Source: Pirellulaceae bacterium
GTDB lineage: Bacteria > Planctomycetota > Planctomycetia > Pirellulales > Pirellulaceae
Length of the DNA: 9,181 nt
Reading direction: 5' to 3'
Assembly: GCA_013002105.1 (NCBI GenBank)
Contig: JABDKS010000777.1
Coordinates: forward strand, 1-9,181
Shown piece after piece: positions 7,967-9,181 of the stretch (position 1 is the first letter of the stretch; each line of letters starts with the position of its first letter). Made by a program: the position numbers and the translations under genes. Below the pieces are notes generated by a model. The model searched no databases, had not been told where the DNA came from, and worked only from the letters and a program-made list of their open reading frames with translations.

Positions 7967-8048
7967 GAAGATGATTGCGAGGTCGAGAGTCGACGGCGGT
8001 GGGAAGGATACGGCCGCGAGATCCAACGACACCGCGGCCTGGCGATTT

Positions 8049-8054
8049 ATTCTA
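8049..8054 (-). promoter_or_regulatory. Candidate -10 box upstream of the cytochrome c protein gene
   Basis: The minus strand reads TAGAAT here, 5 of 6 to the -10 consensus, within TAGAATAAAT, the most A/T-rich spot between the terminator and the ATG at 7966. It would give a leader of about 75 bases. No good -35 box lies 16-18 bases upstream, so this is weak. Some promoter in 7967-8116 is expected because the terminator at 8117-8146 should stop read-through. Confidence 0.25.
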
Positions 8055-8116
8055 CTCGCGTCGTGATCGGTCTGCTGCGGCAAAGGCAACTGCGCAGAAC
8101 AACACAGCATCAGCAC

Positions 8117-8146
8117 AAAAAAAGCCCCGCGAGCATCTCGCGGGGC
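8117..8146 (-). terminator. Strong intrinsic terminator after the repeat-protein gene
   Basis: On the minus strand a perfect 10-bp stem, GCCCCGCGAG with CTCGCGGGGC (8137-8146 and 8124-8133), closes a 3-base loop and is followed directly by seven T (8123-8117). This is a textbook rho-independent terminator. The stem begins 28 bases beyond the stop codon of the repeat-protein gene at 8175. It separates that gene from the cytochrome c protein gene and argues that the latter starts below 8117. Confidence 0.92.
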
Positions 8147-8174
8147 CAGAAGGTTTGAATCGTTTCGTTACAAC

Positions 8175-9181
8175 TTAAGCTTCACGTGCGTAGATGGGAT
8201 TCCACTTGATTCGCCATGCCGCGCCCGTCGCCGGGATCGTCGGCTGTTTGACAGGTTCCGCGTCCTCTGGATCGGCAGCATTGAGCTGCACATCGTCCGC
8301 TTCGGCATCGCCATTGTCATCGTAATCATCGGGTGCTGCGGGAGCAGGCAATTCGGATTCAATCTTAAACAGCTTGGTCTGAGGTGTGTCGTCGTACTGC
8401 TGAGCGGGTGACAGATCCGTCACGACCGAATCACTCGACGGCTCCCCAATGATCGATGACCCGACAATTGACGACCCGATGATTGTCTCTGACGTGGGTG
8501 TCGGCGACACGTACGGTGTCGAAAACGAGGAGTACCCGCTGACGATCGCCGCACTGTAGGGGTCGTAATACGACAGCGGCGTTCGCTGCACGACTTGTTG
8601 TGGGACCATCACCGTCTCGTTGTACGGCAGATACACCTTTTTCGTCACCGGTTTACGAACGATCCGCGTGATGGCTTGTTGTTCATAGTATCGAACCGGA
8701 ACCACTTCCTTACGAGTCTCATAAACCATTCGCGTTGACTGGACGGGTACTTTGCGAACCTTTTCTTCCTGCACCCAACGTTGTTTTGTGACCGGCACTT
8801 TTCGGGTCGATGTTTCGGTGACCGGACGCTTTACGATGTAAGGAATCTTGCGAACTTCGGTCGTTGCAACCATTCGTGTTGTCTGCACAGGAACCTTCTC
8901 CGTCACATACTGAGTTTCCATCCGCGTTGTTTGGACGGGCACCTTTTGTGTCACGTAATCGGTTTGTGTTCGCTGAACTTGAACAGGAACCTGGACCTGC
9001 TGAACTTCGGGAACGTATTGCATCTGGGCAACTTGCTGCTGGATGTAGTTGGGCCGGTAGGCAAGTTGAGTCTGCACGGTAGGTGGCGTGACTTGCGGTG
9101 CTACCACCACACCGCCCCGATTACGAGAAAAGAATCCGAAAGGACCTGGAACGCTGTAGAGGTTTCGCTGCCATTGCAAAC
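8175..9181 (-). CDS. Repeat-rich probable envelope protein, 5' end cut by the window
   Basis: At least 334 residues are encoded and the frame is open to the right edge. The only start near the edge is a TTG at 9179, which gives no signal peptide, so the true start and signal probably lie outside. Numbered from that TTG, residues 63-206 are nine tandem 16-residue units with consensus K-V-P-V-x-x-x-R-x-x-x-x-Y-V-T-E. Residues 233-247 are a small I-I/V-G-S-S repeat. Residues 284-308 are strongly acidic (12 Asp/Glu, no Lys/Arg), while residues 79-190 carry about +14 net charge. No Cys is visible. The pattern recalls planctomycete V/P/Y/T-rich repeat proteins, possibly the YTV repeat family described from Rhodopirellula, but I cannot confirm the family. 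The repeats look beta-rich. A role in the cell envelope or matrix is an inference. It ends with a strong terminator and appears to be the last gene of its transcript. Confidence 0.82.
   Translation of the reverse strand, partial: LQWQRNLYSVPGPFGFFSRNRGGVVVAPQVTPPTVQTQLAYRPNYIQQQVAQMQYVPEVQQVQVPVQVQRTQTDYVTQKVPVQTTRMETQYVTEKVPVQTTRMVATTEVRKIPYIVKRPVTETSTRKVPVTKQRWVQEEKVRKVPVQSTRMVYETRKEVVPVRYYEQQAITRIVRKPVTKKVYLPYNETVMVPQQVVQRTPLSYYDPYSAAIVSGYSSFSTPYVSPTPTSETIIGSSIVGSSIIGEPSSDSVVTDLSPAQQYDDTPQTKLFKIESELPAPAAPDDYDDNGDAEADDVQLNAADPEDAEPVKQPTIPATGAAWRIKWNPIYAREA
8439..8483 (-). repeat. Short 15-bp tandem coding repeat
   Basis: Three 15-bp units encode I-I-G-S-S, I-V-G-S-S and I-I-G-E-P in the linker between the 16-residue repeats and the acidic tail. 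Copy number could vary by slippage. The function is unknown; a flexible or weakly hydrophobic linker is the simplest reading. Confidence 0.6.
8562..8993 (-). repeat. Nine tandem 48-bp coding units (16-residue protein repeat)
   Basis: Within the repeat-protein gene the encoded residues 63-206 divide without gaps into nine 16-residue units. Units beginning at residues 79, 95 and 143 share KVPVQ[TS]TRM, and the units starting at 111 (KIPYIVKR), 127 (KVPVTKQR), 159 and 175 drift further. The DNA of the two closest units differs at synonymous sites, so the duplication is old or has been codon-diversified. The last unit (191-206) is degenerate. Confidence 0.85.

Noticed and set aside
7967..8116. 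N-terminal extension of the cytochrome c protein from GTG at 8116
   Set aside because: The extension would begin right after the terminator T-run, places 50 residues before a good signal peptide and has no family resemblance.

Overview
The window reads as chromosomal DNA of a planctomycete, probably of the Rhodopirellula/Pirellula kind. The evidence is the gene content: a secreted formylglycine sulfatase, a secreted S9B peptidase, a very large exported protein with the beta-propeller, HEAT-repeat and C-terminal cytochrome c order typical of Planctomycetes and Verrucomicrobia, and a V/P/Y/T-rich repeat protein of the kind common in planctomycete envelopes. No start codon has a clear Shine-Dalgarno sequence, which also fits that phylum. 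This placement is an inference from gene families, not from a marker gene.

Layout from left to right. Bases 1-156 lie downstream of the sulfatase gene and hold one small hairpin. A sulfatase gene (157-1611, minus) follows a dipeptidyl-peptidase IV-type gene (1690-4017, minus) with a 78-base gap, so the two are probably one transcript read right to left. A promoter-like pair of boxes sits about 50-80 bases upstream of the peptidase start. Bases 4018-4343 form the only long gene-free stretch; it is divergent and carries candidate promoters for both directions. The small gene at 4344-4598 is the only plus-strand gene and encodes a short DUF2513 protein. It meets the next gene tail to tail with 20 bases between the stops. 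That next gene (4619-7966, minus) encodes the 1115-residue propeller/HEAT/cytochrome c protein. It is separated from the rightmost gene by a strong intrinsic terminator (8117-8146). The rightmost gene (8175 to the window edge, minus) encodes the repeat protein and is cut at its 5' end.

The four minus-strand products are all predicted or likely to be exported. The sulfatase and peptidase could act together on sulfated glycoproteins or proteoglycan-like material, and the cytochrome c protein is probably an electron-accepting periplasmic dehydrogenase-like protein, but no substrate can be read from the sequence. The DUF2513 gene differs in strand, size and family and looks like an accessory insertion. 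I found no CRISPR array, transposase, tRNA or rRNA gene. No complete new system is evident; the most unusual items are the 16-residue repeat protein and the short DUF2513 gene with its structured leader.
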